A stretch of DNA of 64,000 nt from Hymenobacter lapidarius (GCF_001816145.1 NZ_MDZB01000153.1:62001-126000); one strand, 5' to 3'; positions 43,332 through 54,045 are shown, numbered from the stretch's first letter. Program-made: numbers and translations. Notes: generated from the letters alone by a model not told the origin.

Positions 43332-44510
43332 ATGCGTCAGTTCCTCGCCGCCCTCGCCACCTTCTGCACCTTGCTCACCAGCAGCTTTGCGCTGCAAGCC
43401 AAACCGCTGGACCGCACCGAAACCGTTGCCCTGACTTCGCCGGCTGGCGGCGTGCGGCTCAGCGGGCTGCTCCGGATGCCCAGCGGCCCCGGCCCTTTCC
43501 CCGCCGTGGTGCTGCTGCCCGAGCGTGGCTCCGATGCCGACAACCCGCGCTCGGCAGATAACCAGCTGCTCAATACCCTCGCCGACTACCTCGTGAGCCA
43601 GGGCATGGCCGTGCTGCGCCTGCAGGAGCGCGGCCAGGGCGGGTCGGAAGGCTCATTCAGCACCACTACGCTGAGCGAGCGTTCGGCTGATGCCATTGCG
43701 GCCCTGAACTACCTGCGCACCCGGCCGCAGCTCGATGTGACCCGCCTGGGCCTCATCGGTCACGGCGAAGGAGCCAATGTGGCCCTGCTGGCCGGCGCGC
43801 AGCCGCTGGCCCCCACGTTTATTGTGGCCTTGGCGGCGGCGGGCCTGCCCGGCCGCGAGGTGCTGGCCACCCAGCCCGTGATGTACGGCAAGTTTCTGGG
43901 CAACGACTCAACCGACATGCAGCGCCAGCGCCAGTACCGGCGCGACCTGGCCGCGGCCGAACAGGAAGCTGCGAAAATGCGCGCCAACGGCTCCAACGCC
44001 GCACAGGTGCAAACCTACCTCGACCAGCAGCGCATGCGGCAGAAAATGGCCATTCGCCGCGACGAAGCCAGCCTCATCAAACACCAGCGCGCCATGCTGG
44101 AGATTGTGCGCCAAACGCCCGACAATGCCCAGGCCCAGGCCATTCTAACCAATATGCTGCGCCAGCGCTACCCCGGCATCGCGCCGGCCGATGTGCAAGC
44201 CAGCGTGCAGCTGCTCACCACGCCCGCCTACCGCAGCTACCTCACCTTTGACCCACAGGCCAGCCTGGCCGGGGTGCGCTGCCCGGTGCTGCTGCTGCAA
44301 GGCGACGACGACACCGTGGTAAACCCGCTGGTGAACGCCTCGCTCCTGAAAAAGGGACTGCACGGCAACCCCCGCGTGGCCGAGAAGAACTACCCAGGCC
44401 TCAACCACGCCCTGCAGCTTACCAGTGCCATTGCGGCGGGCATGTCGCCCGCCCCCGTTTCGATTGATGCGCCAGCTGATATCCGCACCTGGATTCTGGG
44501 CCAGAAGTAG
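43332..44510 (+). CDS. Alpha/beta-hydrolase homologue lacking the nucleophile serine
   Basis: The 392-residue exported protein has a signal peptide (about 1-23) and an alpha/beta-hydrolase fold. The strand before the nucleophile elbow (VTRLGLIGH) and the C-terminal acid/His elements (LLLQGDDDTVVNP, YPGLNHALQ) are conserved. The elbow, usually GHSEG in this family, reads GHGEG, so the catalytic Ser is Gly (codon GGC). A helical insertion of about 90 residues (185-290) covers the active site. It may be non-catalytic, or use another residue. A long terminator palindrome follows. Confidence 0.8.
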   Translation: MRQFLAALATFCTLLTSSFALQAKPLDRTETVALTSPAGGVRLSGLLRMPSGPGPFPAVVLLPERGSDADNPRSADNQLLNTLADYLVSQGMAVLRLQERGQGGSEGSFSTTTLSERSADAIAALNYLRTRPQLDVTRLGLIGHGEGANVALLAGAQPLAPTFIVALAAAGLPGREVLATQPVMYGKFLGNDSTDMQRQRQYRRDLAAAEQEAAKMRANGSNAAQVQTYLDQQRMRQKMAIRRDEASLIKHQRAMLEIVRQTPDNAQAQAILTNMLRQRYPGIAPADVQASVQLLTTPAYRSYLTFDPQASLAGVRCPVLLLQGDDDTVVNPLVNASLLKKGLHGNPRVAEKNYPGLNHALQLTSAIAAGMSPAPVSIDAPADIRTWILGQK

Positions 44511-44573
44511 GAAGTAGTAGTTCAACAGTAACCGGACTGCTCATTGCCAGAGCATTTTGTCTGCTAACCAGTT

Positions 44574-44631
44574 GCTATTCAAACACAAAGCCCCGGCTCT
44601 ATGCAGAGTCGGGGCTTTGTGTTTGAATAGC
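44574..44631. terminator. Long bidirectional terminator palindrome
   Basis: Two 26-base arms (44574-44599 and 44606-44631) pair with one mismatch around a six-base loop and carry the core CACAAAGCCCC. It separates the convergent hydrolase and PfpI-like genes. Confidence 0.8.
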
Positions 44632-44663
44632 AGCCAGCACATTGCTGCGCTGGCACTGGCAGG

Positions 44664-45242
44664 CTAGCTATTACCGCCGTGCTGGGGCTCGAGCATTTCT
44701 TCCACAATCTTCTTGTTGAAGGCAGGGATGTCCTGGGGATTGCGGCTGGTGATGAGGCCGTGGTCGCACACCACTTCGGCATCTTCCCAGTGGGCGCCGG
44801 CGTTGCGCAGGTCGGTTTGCAGGCTGGGCCAGCTGGTCACGCGTTTGCCGCGCACGGCATCGGCTTCGATGAGCAGCCAGGGGCCGTGGCAGATGGCGGC
44901 CACCACCTTGCTGGAACCGGCAAATTCGCGGATGAAGGCCACCACGTCTTTATCCATGCGCAGGATGTCGGGGTTCATCTGGCCACCGGGCAGCACCAGG
45001 GCATCGTAGTCGGCGGGCTTGGCGTCGCCAATGACCTTATCGACGTCTACTTTGCTGCCCCAGTCTTTAACGGGACCGTCCCAGCCCTTAATGGAGCCGC
45101 TTTTGAGGGAGATGACGTGGGTTTCGGCGCCCTCGCCTTCCAGGTATTTTTTGGGTTCGTCGAGTTCGGATTGCTCAAATCCGTCGGTGGCGATGATGGC
45201 AATTTTCTTGCCTTTGAGTTTGTCGCTGCTGAAGATGCTCAT
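44664..45242 (-). CDS. PfpI/DJ-1 family class I glutamine amidotransferase-like protein
   Basis: The 192-residue protein has the DJ-1/PfpI fold: KIAIIATDGFEQSEL at the start, ALVLPGG in the middle, and the nucleophile Cys in AICHGPWLL (about 118), with a Glu near the N-terminus. Relatives act as deglycases, chaperones or stress proteins in the cytosol. It is a single gene with no operon partner. Confidence 0.88.
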   Translation of the reverse strand: MSIFSSDKLKGKKIAIIATDGFEQSELDEPKKYLEGEGAETHVISLKSGSIKGWDGPVKDWGSKVDVDKVIGDAKPADYDALVLPGGQMNPDILRMDKDVVAFIREFAGSSKVVAAICHGPWLLIEADAVRGKRVTSWPSLQTDLRNAGAHWEDAEVVCDHGLITSRNPQDIPAFNKKIVEEMLEPQHGGNS

Positions 45243-45560
45243 AGGTAGGGTAGCGGTAATGGAAAGGCCGGAGATATGCCCGGGCCTATTGCTTTACGCC
45301 CCGCAGCTCCTTTGGTTCGCCCGGCACCGGAGGGTGATTAGGGTGAAATCAGGACAAATGATGCCAGTCCCGGACGTTTCCGTTGCGTGAAACAGTGCCA
45401 TCGCGCGCCCCGCACATTGCTCTCCTACCGGTGTTTGCATGCCGCCGATAACTGCCGGGGCACGCGAGGCGGAACCGCCCGGCCCAAGCTTGTATTTTTT
45501 TCCTTTGAAATAGAACCCAGCCCGTGCACTGTATTCATTTTTTGGGGTATCTTACTGCCT
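45243..45560. other. Intergenic region without a recognised feature
   Basis: These 318 bases lie between the divergent PfpI-like and T9SS type B genes. A TTTG and a TATTCATT stretch precede the latter, but their spacing does not fit the Bacteroidota consensus. No gene or strong hairpin was found. Confidence 0.4.
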
Positions 45561-47492
45561 ATGATACGCTGCTGGATGGTTCTGCTTGGTTGCCGCCGTT
45601 TTCTACTCGCCTTGGCTTTGGCACTGGTGGCCCCACTGGCGGCCTCGGCCACGCACATTGTGGGTGGCGAACTGGATTTGCAGCACAAATCAGGCACAAC
45701 CTACACGCTCAGCCTCAACCTGTATTTCGACGCTATTAACGGCGCCCCCGGGGCCCTGGACCCGCAGCTCACGGCCAGCATTTTTTCGAAGGCCACCAAC
45801 GAGCGCATCACCAACGTGGTGCTGACGCTGACCTCTAAGACCTTTGTGAACTACACCAGCCCGGCTTGCGCCGTGGGCTCGCTCAGCACGCGCAAGCTGG
45901 TATACACCCGCGACCTTACCCTCGCCCCCGCCCTCTACAGCAACCCCGCGGGCTATTACGTGGCCGTGGAGCGCTGCTGCCGCAACGTCACCATCAGCAA
46001 CATTGTGAACCCCGGCGGGGCCGCCCAGGCGTTCTACCTGGAGTTTCCGGCGGTGGTGCGCAACGGGGCCGCGTTTATTGACTCCACGCCGCGCATCTTC
46101 CCGCCGCTGGGCGACTACGCCTGCCGGGGCGAACTGTTTTACTACGATTTCGGGGGGCAGGACCCCGACCAGGATTCCCTGGCCTACGACATGGTGACGC
46201 CCCTCAACGGCTTCACCACATCGGTCCTGCCGTCGGTGGCGCAGGCAGGCAGCGCGCCCTACCCCCTCATTCAGTGGAGCGCGGGCCGGAGCATCACCAA
46301 CCAGATTCCCGGCAGCCCCGCCCTGGGCATCGACGCCCGCACCGGCCGCCTCACGGTGCGTCCGGCCAGCCTGGGATTGTACGTATTTGGCGTGCGCTGC
46401 TCGGAGTACCGGCGGGGCGTGAAAATCGGCGAGACGCGGCGCGATTTCCAGCTGTTTGTCCTGAACTGCCCCACCAACGCCACGCCGCGCCTGCAGGTGC
46501 GGGCCACGGGCAGCCCGGCCCTGTACCGGCCCGGCCGCGACACCCTGCGCCTGGTGCCGGGCGGCAACCGCTGCCTCACCATCCGCTACACCGACCCCGA
46601 CCCCAACTCCGTGCTGACGCTGAGCAGCCGCCCGGTTAACTTCACCGGGCCCACGCCGCTCTTTACCACCAGCCGCACCGGCACCGTGCGCGCGCCCGGC
46701 GCCCCCGACACCCTCACCACCACCCTGTGCTTCCCCGACTGCATCGACACCCAGGGCAAGGTGTACCTGCTCGACCTGATTGTGGCCGATAATGGCTGCA
46801 GCCTGCCCCGGCGCGACACCTTGCGCGTGGCGTTCACGGCCACGCTGGCGCCCAATGCCGCGCCCCGGCTCACCAGCACGTTCCCACCCGAGCCGGCCCT
46901 GCCCCTGCCCAACGCGCCGCCGGCCGTGGTGCGCGTGGCGCTGGGCAGCCGCTACACCGCCACCCTGCTCGGCACCGATGCCGACCGCAACGCCCTGACT
47001 CTGACCGCCACCGGCGATGGCTTCGACCTGGCGGCGCGGGGCATGCGCTTCACCGCTCAAAACGGCCCCGGCGAGGCCACCGGCCTTTTCACCTGGGAGC
47101 CCAACTGCGATGCCGGCCGCAGCACCGTCACCTCCCTCACCGTGCGCTTCCGGCTGACCGAAACCGGCCCCTGCGTGCCCATCCCCAGGGAGCGGGTGGT
47201 GCGCTTTGAATTAGTGCCCGAAAAAGATTCCGCCGCCTTCCGCCCGCCCAACATCATCACGCCCAACGGCGACACCAAAAACGACTTCCTCAGCATGCCC
47301 GACCTGCCGGCCGATTTCTGCGGCCGCAGCTTCGCCGGCATCACAATCTACTCGCGCTGGGGGCAGGTGGTGTACCAGTCGCCCGACCGCAACTTCCGTT
47401 GGGGCGGCGCGGGCATGGCCGGCAATTACTTCTACCTCGTGAGCTACACCGACGGCCGCAGGTTCAAGGGCTGGGTGGAGGTGAAGCCGTAA
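45561..47492 (+). CDS. T9SS type B (gliding-motility-type) surface protein
   Basis: The 643-residue protein has a signal peptide and a mature start at ATHIVGGELDLQHKSG, typical of a common Bacteroidota surface-protein family. Cadherin/PKD-like beta domains follow. It ends with a type B sorting domain (NIITPNGDTKNDFL to FKGWVEVKP, about 555-643). It is exported by T9SS and probably surface-bound. The ATG at 45561 was chosen because a long upstream frame lacks a signal sequence. The next gene starts about 125 bases later in the same direction. Confidence 0.85.
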   Translation: MIRCWMVLLGCRRFLLALALALVAPLAASATHIVGGELDLQHKSGTTYTLSLNLYFDAINGAPGALDPQLTASIFSKATNERITNVVLTLTSKTFVNYTSPACAVGSLSTRKLVYTRDLTLAPALYSNPAGYYVAVERCCRNVTISNIVNPGGAAQAFYLEFPAVVRNGAAFIDSTPRIFPPLGDYACRGELFYYDFGGQDPDQDSLAYDMVTPLNGFTTSVLPSVAQAGSAPYPLIQWSAGRSITNQIPGSPALGIDARTGRLTVRPASLGLYVFGVRCSEYRRGVKIGETRRDFQLFVLNCPTNATPRLQVRATGSPALYRPGRDTLRLVPGGNRCLTIRYTDPDPNSVLTLSSRPVNFTGPTPLFTTSRTGTVRAPGAPDTLTTTLCFPDCIDTQGKVYLLDLIVADNGCSLPRRDTLRVAFTATLAPNAAPRLTSTFPPEPALPLPNAPPAVVRVALGSRYTATLLGTDADRNALTLTATGDGFDLAARGMRFTAQNGPGEATGLFTWEPNCDAGRSTVTSLTVRFRLTETGPCVPIPRERVVRFELVPEKDSAAFRPPNIITPNGDTKNDFLSMPDLPADFCGRSFAGITIYSRWGQVVYQSPDRNFRWGGAGMAGNYFYLVSYTDGRRFKGWVEVKP

Positions 47493-47618
47493 AGCAGAAG
47501 GACAGAATCAGCCGGGCAGATGTGGGGTGCGGCATTGTGCGGGTTGGCGGTGGCGCCGGGCTACTTTTGCTCACCTTAACTGCAACACCTCCTATTTTCC
47601 CGCCGTCTGTTTTTTTCT

Positions 47619-49475
47619 ATGATTCGAATTTTTCTTGCCTTCCTGTTTGCCGGTGCCCTGTGCCCGGCCGCGGCCCAAACGCTTTACATGCCCCGCGACA
47701 TTCAGCGGGCCTACGACCGAGGCACCCGCAGCCCCGATGGCCGCCCCAGCCCCAAATACTGGCAAAATCGCGCCCGCTACGACATCACCATGCAGGCCGC
47801 GCCGCCGGCCCGCGACATTCGGGGCCGCGAAACCATCACCTACTTCAACAACAGCCCCGACACGCTGCGGCAGGTGGTGATGCGCCTCACGATGAACATC
47901 CACCAGCCCGGCGCGGCCCGCGACAGCGACGCCAACCCCGATTACCTCACCTCCGGCCTCGTCATCGACACTTTTAAGGTGAATGGCCAGGGCCGGCCGG
48001 CACCTTTTGCTGACGGCGGCACTGCCCGCAGCCTGCCCCTGGGCAAGCCGCTCGCGCCCCGCGATTCCATTAAATTCACCATTGCCTGGCACTTTCCGCT
48101 TTCCCTTGAGAGCGGCCGCGAGGGCGTTATCGACCCCAATACCTTTTTCCTGGCCTATTTCTATCCCCGCGTGGCCGTGTACGACGACTACGCCGGCTGG
48201 GACCGGCTGCCGTTTGTGGACAGCAAAGAGTTCTACAACGATTTCAACGACTACAGCTTGCGCGTGCAGGTGCCCGCCAACTACATCGTGTGGGCCACCG
48301 GCACCCTCCAAAACCCCGACCAGGTGCTGCAAAAGGCCGCCGCCAAGCGCCTCAAACAGTCCTTCACCAGCGACAAAGTCATTCACGTGGCCACCGCCGC
48401 CGACCTGGCCAAGAAGTCCATCACCGCCCAAAACCCCACCAACACCTGGGTCTGGACCGCCACCGACATTTCCGACGTGACCGTGGGCCTGAGCAGCGGC
48501 TACGTCTGGGACGCGGCCAGCGTGGTGGTGGACGCCCGCACCAAGCGCCGCGCCAGCATGCAGGCCGCTTTTGCCGACTCCACGGCCAATTTCCACCAGT
48601 CGGTGAAGTTTGGGCAATACGCGCTGGGCTGGTTTTCGGACCCCAAAAACTGGCCCGGCGTGGCGTATCCGTTCCCCAAAATGACGGCTTTCCAGGGCTT
48701 TGCCGACATGGAATACCCCATGATGCTGAACGATAGCCCCCAGGAGGACCCCAAATTCGGCCAGTTTGTGCAGGACCACGAAATCGTGCATACCTACTTC
48801 CCTTTCTACATGGGCATCAATGAAAGCCGCTTCGCTTACATGGACGAAGGCTGGGCCACCACGTTTGAGCGGCTCATCAACACCAGCCAGAACGGCGCGG
48901 CTTATGCCGACGAGTTTTACAAGAAATTCCGCGTCAGCCGCTGGATAAACGACCGCAACTCGGCCCAGGACCTGCCTATCATCACGCCCAGCAGCGAACT
49001 GCGCGCCGGCTACGGCAACAACGCATACGGCAAGCCCTCGCTCAGCTATTTCGCCCTGAAAGACATGCTTGGCGATGTGCTGTTCAAGAAATGCCTGCAC
49101 GCTTTCATGGCCGACTGGCACGGCAAGCACCCCATTCCGTGGGATTATTTCAACTCGTTCAGCACCACCTCGGGCCAGAATCTGAACTGGTTTTTCCAGA
49201 ACTGGTTTTTCACCAATAGCTACATTGACCTGGCCGTGACGGCCAGCGGCAGCACCGTTACGGTGCAAAACGTGGGCGGCTTCGCCATTCCCTTCGATGT
49301 GGCCGTGGCCTACACCGACGGCACCACGGCCACCCTGCACCAGTCGCCCGCCATCTGGCAGGTCAACCAGCAGCAGGCGACCATCACCGTGCCCAAAACG
49401 GTGAAGTCCGTGACCTTGCAGCAAGGCGTTTTTCTGGATGCCAACGAGAAGGACAACGCGTGGACGCAGCGCTAG
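47619..49475 (+). CDS. M1-family metallopeptidase
   Basis: The 618-residue exported peptidase has a signal peptide (ending CPAAAQ, residue 19), an N-terminal beta-sandwich (YDITMQAAPPARDIRGRETI) and the gluzincin zinc site HEIVH with the third ligand in MDEGW, spaced as in M1 enzymes. The usual GxMEN motif appears as ADMEYPMM. It probably acts as an aminopeptidase or oligopeptide-cleaving enzyme in the periplasm or at the surface. A long inverted repeat follows the gene. Confidence 0.9.
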   Translation: MIRIFLAFLFAGALCPAAAQTLYMPRDIQRAYDRGTRSPDGRPSPKYWQNRARYDITMQAAPPARDIRGRETITYFNNSPDTLRQVVMRLTMNIHQPGAARDSDANPDYLTSGLVIDTFKVNGQGRPAPFADGGTARSLPLGKPLAPRDSIKFTIAWHFPLSLESGREGVIDPNTFFLAYFYPRVAVYDDYAGWDRLPFVDSKEFYNDFNDYSLRVQVPANYIVWATGTLQNPDQVLQKAAAKRLKQSFTSDKVIHVATAADLAKKSITAQNPTNTWVWTATDISDVTVGLSSGYVWDAASVVVDARTKRRASMQAAFADSTANFHQSVKFGQYALGWFSDPKNWPGVAYPFPKMTAFQGFADMEYPMMLNDSPQEDPKFGQFVQDHEIVHTYFPFYMGINESRFAYMDEGWATTFERLINTSQNGAAYADEFYKKFRVSRWINDRNSAQDLPIITPSSELRAGYGNNAYGKPSLSYFALKDMLGDVLFKKCLHAFMADWHGKHPIPWDYFNSFSTTSGQNLNWFFQNWFFTNSYIDLAVTASGSTVTVQNVGGFAIPFDVAVAYTDGTTATLHQSPAIWQVNQQQATITVPKTVKSVTLQQGVFLDANEKDNAWTQR

Positions 49476-49528
49476 CCGCCCCCCGAAGCTCGTCAGATTA
49501 AAACCTCAGCGTTAAAATCCGATTAAAA

Positions 49529-49591
49529 AAGAAAAGCCGTAAGTTGGCCTGCCCAAAGCTCCTGGGTAGATACCAACTGACGGCTTTTCTT
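49529..49591. terminator. Inverted repeat, probable terminator between peptidase and phosphate transporter
   Basis: Arms of 19 bases (49529-49547 and 49573-49591, core GAAAAGCCGT) pair with one mismatch around a 25-base loop and end in TTTTCTT. It is 54 bases after the peptidase stop and 15 bases before the transporter start, so it may also influence the transporter message. Confidence 0.6.
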
Positions 49592-49605
49592 ATTATCTGC
49601 GCGCT

Positions 49606-50721
49606 GTGCTGCTACTTTTTCTATTTCTGGCGGTCCTGCTGCTCACGTACTCCAACGGCGCCAACGACAACTTCAAGGGCGTGGCTACGCTGTGGGGCAG
49701 TGGTACGCTGGCCTACCGCCCGGCCCTGATTTTGGCCACCATAGCCACGTTTGCCGGCTCCGTCTGCTCGTATTTTTTTGCAGAGGAGCTGATTAAGAAC
49801 TTCTCGGGCAAAGGGCTGGTGCCCGATGACATTATCCAGTCGGTTGATTTCACGCTGTCGGTGGCGCTGGCAGCGGGCGTCACGGTGCTGCTGGCCACGC
49901 GGTATGGCTTTCCCATTTCCACCACGCACGGGCTGGTGGGCGCGTTGGTGGGGGCCGGACTGGTGGCAGTGGGCACGGCGGTAAATTTTGCCAAGCTGGG
50001 CGCCAGCTTTTTTCTGCCGCTCATTCTGGGGCCGGTGCTGGCCGTGGGGCTGGGCAGCTTGGTGTACGTGCTATTTCGGCAGGGCCGCCGGGCGGCGGGC
50101 ATCACCGAAGAATCGTGCGTGTGCGTGGGCGACATCTGGGTGCCGGCCGCCGCGGCGCCCGCCGTGGCTTTCACGGCGCTGCCCACGCTGCACGCCGGCA
50201 CGGGCACCCAGGCCGAGTGCCAGAACCTCTACCAGGGTAAATTCATCGGCCTTAATTTCCAGCCCCTCATCAACAACCTGCACTACGGCAGCGCCGCGGC
50301 CATGAGCTTTGCCCGCGGCCTCAACGACACGCCCAAGCTGGTGGGACTGCTGCTGCTGTGCAAGTTTTTCGCCATGCCCGTCAACGTGCTTATTCTGGCC
50401 GTGGCCATGGCCATTGGCGGCTTGCTGAATGCGCGCAAGGTGGCTAACACCATGAGCAAGAAGATATCGAAGCTCAACCACGGCCAGGGTTTTACGGCCA
50501 ATCTGGTGACGAGCCTGCTCGTGATTGCGGCCAGCAAATTCGGCCTGCCGGTGTCCACCACGCACGTATCGGTGGGCAGCATCTACGGCATCGGCCTGGT
50601 AAACGGCACGGCCAACTCCCGGGAGATTGCCAAAATCGGGTTGTCGTGGCTGCTCACGCTGCCAGTGGCCGCGCTGCTGAGTGCGGGCTTCTACTACGCC
50701 TTTCACACGCTGGGCCGGTGA
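49606..50721 (+). CDS. Inorganic phosphate transporter, PiT family
   Basis: The 371-residue membrane protein has the two PiT signature halves: TYSNGANDNFKG with FPISTTHGLVGALVG near the N-terminus, and SFARGLNDTPK with LPVSTTHVSVGSIYG near the C-terminus. It imports phosphate with a cation. About ten membrane helices are expected. No in-frame ATG lies before the first signature and an in-frame TAG lies 39 bases upstream, so GTG at 49606 is the likely start. The small central loop contains Cys residues (EESCVCVGD), which is unusual. Confidence 0.88.
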   Translation: MLLLFLFLAVLLLTYSNGANDNFKGVATLWGSGTLAYRPALILATIATFAGSVCSYFFAEELIKNFSGKGLVPDDIIQSVDFTLSVALAAGVTVLLATRYGFPISTTHGLVGALVGAGLVAVGTAVNFAKLGASFFLPLILGPVLAVGLGSLVYVLFRQGRRAAGITEESCVCVGDIWVPAAAAPAVAFTALPTLHAGTGTQAECQNLYQGKFIGLNFQPLINNLHYGSAAAMSFARGLNDTPKLVGLLLLCKFFAMPVNVLILAVAMAIGGLLNARKVANTMSKKISKLNHGQGFTANLVTSLLVIAASKFGLPVSTTHVSVGSIYGIGLVNGTANSREIAKIGLSWLLTLPVAALLSAGFYYAFHTLGR

Positions 50722-50750
50722 TGAGTCTTCGTAAACGACCATAAATTAGA

Positions 50751-50842
50751 ACGTCATGCTGAGCTTGCCGAAGCACCTCTACCGCTTCATTGCATGGCTC
50801 ATACGAAGCGGTAGAGATGCTTCGACAAGCTCAGCATGACGG
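50751..50842. repeat. Imperfect inverted repeat of the Hymenobacter palindrome type
   Basis: The left arm (50751-50788, core GTCATGCTGAGCTTG) and right arm (50805-50842, core CAAGCTCAGCATGAC) pair with few mismatches around a 16-base spacer. It lies between two plus-strand genes. It looks like a dispersed palindromic element rather than part of either gene. Confidence 0.65.
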
Positions 50843-50882
50843 TCCGCCTTACCTTAACACTCTCCCGTTTACTCTTTTTTAC

Positions 50883-53800
50883 GTGAAGCAACTCCTACTC
50901 CTGCTGCTGGCCACCTTTCTACCGCTCCTAACGTTTGCCCAGCTCACGACCAGCGCCTTTGAGGGCCAGATTGGGGGCCGGGATGCGCCGGCATTCCCGG
51001 CGCCACGGTGGTGCTGACGCACGTGCCCACGGGCACCCGCAGCGGCACGCAGTCGGACCCCGGCGGCAAGTTCCTGCTCAACAACCTTAAGCCCGGCGGC
51101 CCCTACCAGGTGCAGGTGAGCTTTGTGGGCTACACCACCGAAACCAAAACGGACCTGTACCTGAGCCTAGGCAAAGTAACGCGCCAGACTTTCACGCTGC
51201 AGGAAACCAGCACGGAGCTGGCCGGCGTGCAGGTCACGGCCAACAAGAGCGACCCCTTCACGACCGACAAAAACGGCCAGGCTTACCACCTGGGCCAGAC
51301 GGCCATCCAGAACACGCCCACGGTGAACCGCAGCCTCGGCGACCTCACCAAGCTGATGCCGCAGGGCAACAAGAACTCCTTCGGCGGCTCCAACTACCGC
51401 TTCAACAACCTCAGCATCGACGGCATGGCCACCAACGACGTGCTCGGGTTTCAGGAACCGGCCAGCGGCGCGGCGGGCTCGGTGGCGGCCGGCACGCCCG
51501 GCGCGCTGGCCGGCACCCAGCCCATTTCGCTCGATGCCATCGACGAGATTTCGGTGGTGCTTTCGCCTTTTAACGTCACGCTGGGCAACTTCACGGGCGC
51601 CAACATCAACGCCGTGACCAAGAGCGGCACCAACCGGTTTGCCGGCAGCGTGTACGGCTACGGCCGCAACCAGGTGCTCACGGGCAAGAGCGTGGACGGC
51701 CTGCGCACGCCCATCGATAAGTACTACGACATCCAGTCGGGCGCCAGCCTGGGCGGGCCCATTATCAAGAACAAGCTGTTCTTCTTCGGCAACTACGAGT
51801 TGCAGCGCCGCGAGGAGCCGGTGTCTTTCGCGCCCGGTACCCCCGGCGCCGGCGTACCGCTGGAGGTAGCGCAGCAAGTGAGCGACTTTTTGAAGGCGCA
51901 GTACGGCTACGACCCCGGCACGTTTGGCAGCGCGTCCATCAAGCGCAACAGCGACAAGTTTTTGCTGCGCTTCGACTACAACATCTCCGACAAGCACCGC
52001 CTCACGCTGCGCGACAACTACGTGGCCGGCTTCGCCGACAACCTCGAACGCTCGCCCACAGTGCTGAACTACGGCAACCAGGGCTTTCGGCACAACAGCC
52101 GGACCAACAGCCTGGTGGCCGAGCTGAAAAGCACGTTCAACAGCCGGGTTTCCAACCAGCTGATTGCCGGCTTCAACACCGTGAATGAAAACCGCAGCTA
52201 CCAGAACCGCCTGTTTCCGCACCTCGAAATCAACTACAACGCCTCCACCATTATTTACGCGGGCACCTACCGCGAGGCGGCCATCTACGGCTCCAGCGTA
52301 AGCACCACGCAGCTGACCGACAACCTGACGATTTTCAAGGATAAGCACACGCTCACCTTCGGCACTTCCAACGAGCTGAATAACATCGAATACCGCTTCC
52401 TGACGGCCTTTAATGGCCGCTGGCAGTATCCTTCGGTGGATGCGTTTCTGGCCAACCGCCCCACCCGCGTGCGCGGCGTGTACAACACCGAAAACAACGA
52501 CGCGGCCTTCAACAAAACCCAGCCCTCGGCCGAGTACCGGGTGATGCTGCTCAGCGCCTACGCTCAGGACGACTACCGCGTGACGGACCGCCTGAATGTG
52601 CAGCTGGGCCTGCGCCTCGACATGCAGCTGCACCCCGACAAGGTGCCCATGAACCCGGCCGTGTTCAAAAACCCGGAGTTTGCGCAGTACCAGAACAAGT
52701 TTGGCGGCGTACCCCAGTTCAACCCCCGCCTCAGCTTCAACTACCAGCTCAACGAGGCCAACACCGTGCAGGTGCGCGGGGGCTCGGGGCTGTTCACGGG
52801 CCGCATTCCGTTTGTGTGGTACGCCTACGCGCACTACATCTCGGGCAACCGCTACAACAACATCGACTACCGCCCCACCGGCGCCCTGCCCATTGCCGAG
52901 GACTTGTCGGCGCTGCAATCCGTGCAGCCCGGTATTGCCGAAATTAACTTGATTGACAACGATTTCAAGCTGCCGCGCGACTGGAAGTCCACGCTGGCTT
53001 TCGACGTGAAGCTGCCGCATGATTTCACCTTCACGGCCGAGGGCCTGTACTCGAAAGTGGTGACGGGCATGCTGTTTCAGTCCATCAATTTCAAGGATGC
53101 CAAATCCACCTTCGCTGGCGCCGACAACCGGCCTTACTTCACCAACACCGGCAGCGCGGCCAAAATCGACCCCGCGTTTACCAACGTGTTTGTGATGAGC
53201 AACACCAACCAGGGCTACAACTACAACGCCACCTTCACGCTCAGCAAGCGCATCCAGAACCACCTGGAGGCCTACGCCGGCTACAGCTACGGCCAGAGCA
53301 AGGACATCGTGAACGGCGTGCGCGTGTCGCCGGCCGCCAACTACGAATGGAACCAGTCGCTGGTGGCCAACAGTCCCGCCCTTGCATATTCCAACTTCGA
53401 CCTGCGCCACAAGTTCATCGGCAACCTGTACTATAATCTGAACGTGAGGGAGGTCAACCTCGGGGCCAGCCTTGTCTACATCGCACGTTCGGGCAGCCCG
53501 TTCTCCTTCGTGTACGAGGGCGATGTGAACCGCGACGGCTCGGCCAAAAACGACCTGCTCTTCATTCCCCGCAACCGCGAGGATATTGTGCTGGCGCCCA
53601 TCACGGGTGCCGCGCCGGTGTCGGCACAGCAGCAGTACGAGCAGCTCGACCAGTACATCAAAAGCAGCCCTTACCTGTCGGGCCGCCGCGGCAGCTACGC
53701 CGAGCGCAACGCGGCCCGCACGCCCTGGGTCCAGCAGCTCGACCTGCGCCTCACCGCCAAGCTGCCCCTCACCCAGGCCGGTACCCAGCGCCTGGAAATC

Positions 53801-54025
53801 ACCCTCGACGTGCTCAACCTGGGCAACCTGCTGCGCAACGATTGGGGCCGCCAGTACTTTGTGCCGAACATCAACAACTCGGGCTACGCCCTGCTCGATT
53901 TTCAGCGCATCGAGAACAACCGGCCGGTGTACCAGTTCAAACAGCCCACCAGCACGCCCTGGCAAACCGACCCCATCAACTCGCGCTGGCAGGGGCAGCT
54001 GGGCCTGCGCTACTCGTTCAACTAG
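50883..54025 (+). pseudogene. Oar-like TonB-dependent receptor, frameshifted near the N-terminus
   Basis: A GTG-started frame supplies a signal peptide (KQLLLLLLATFLPLLTFAQ) and the start of a carboxypeptidase-regulatory-like domain. It breaks near 51000, where one G seems to be missing (CCCGGCGCC where CCCGGGCGCC is expected). The remaining 1005 residues continue in the next frame with TRSGTQSDPGGKFLLNNL. A plug region (NLSIDGMATNDVLGF) and a large 22-strand barrel ending GLRYSFN follow. It resembles Oar-type receptors for peptide or protein ligands. The gene is intact apart from this one base. Confidence 0.82.
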
Positions 54026-54045
54026 CGCGGGCGCTGCCAGCAAAA

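Noticed and set aside
51167..54043. 958-codon frame antisense to the TonB-dependent receptor
   Set aside because: It is open only because of the codon bias of the receptor and lacks protein-like motifs.
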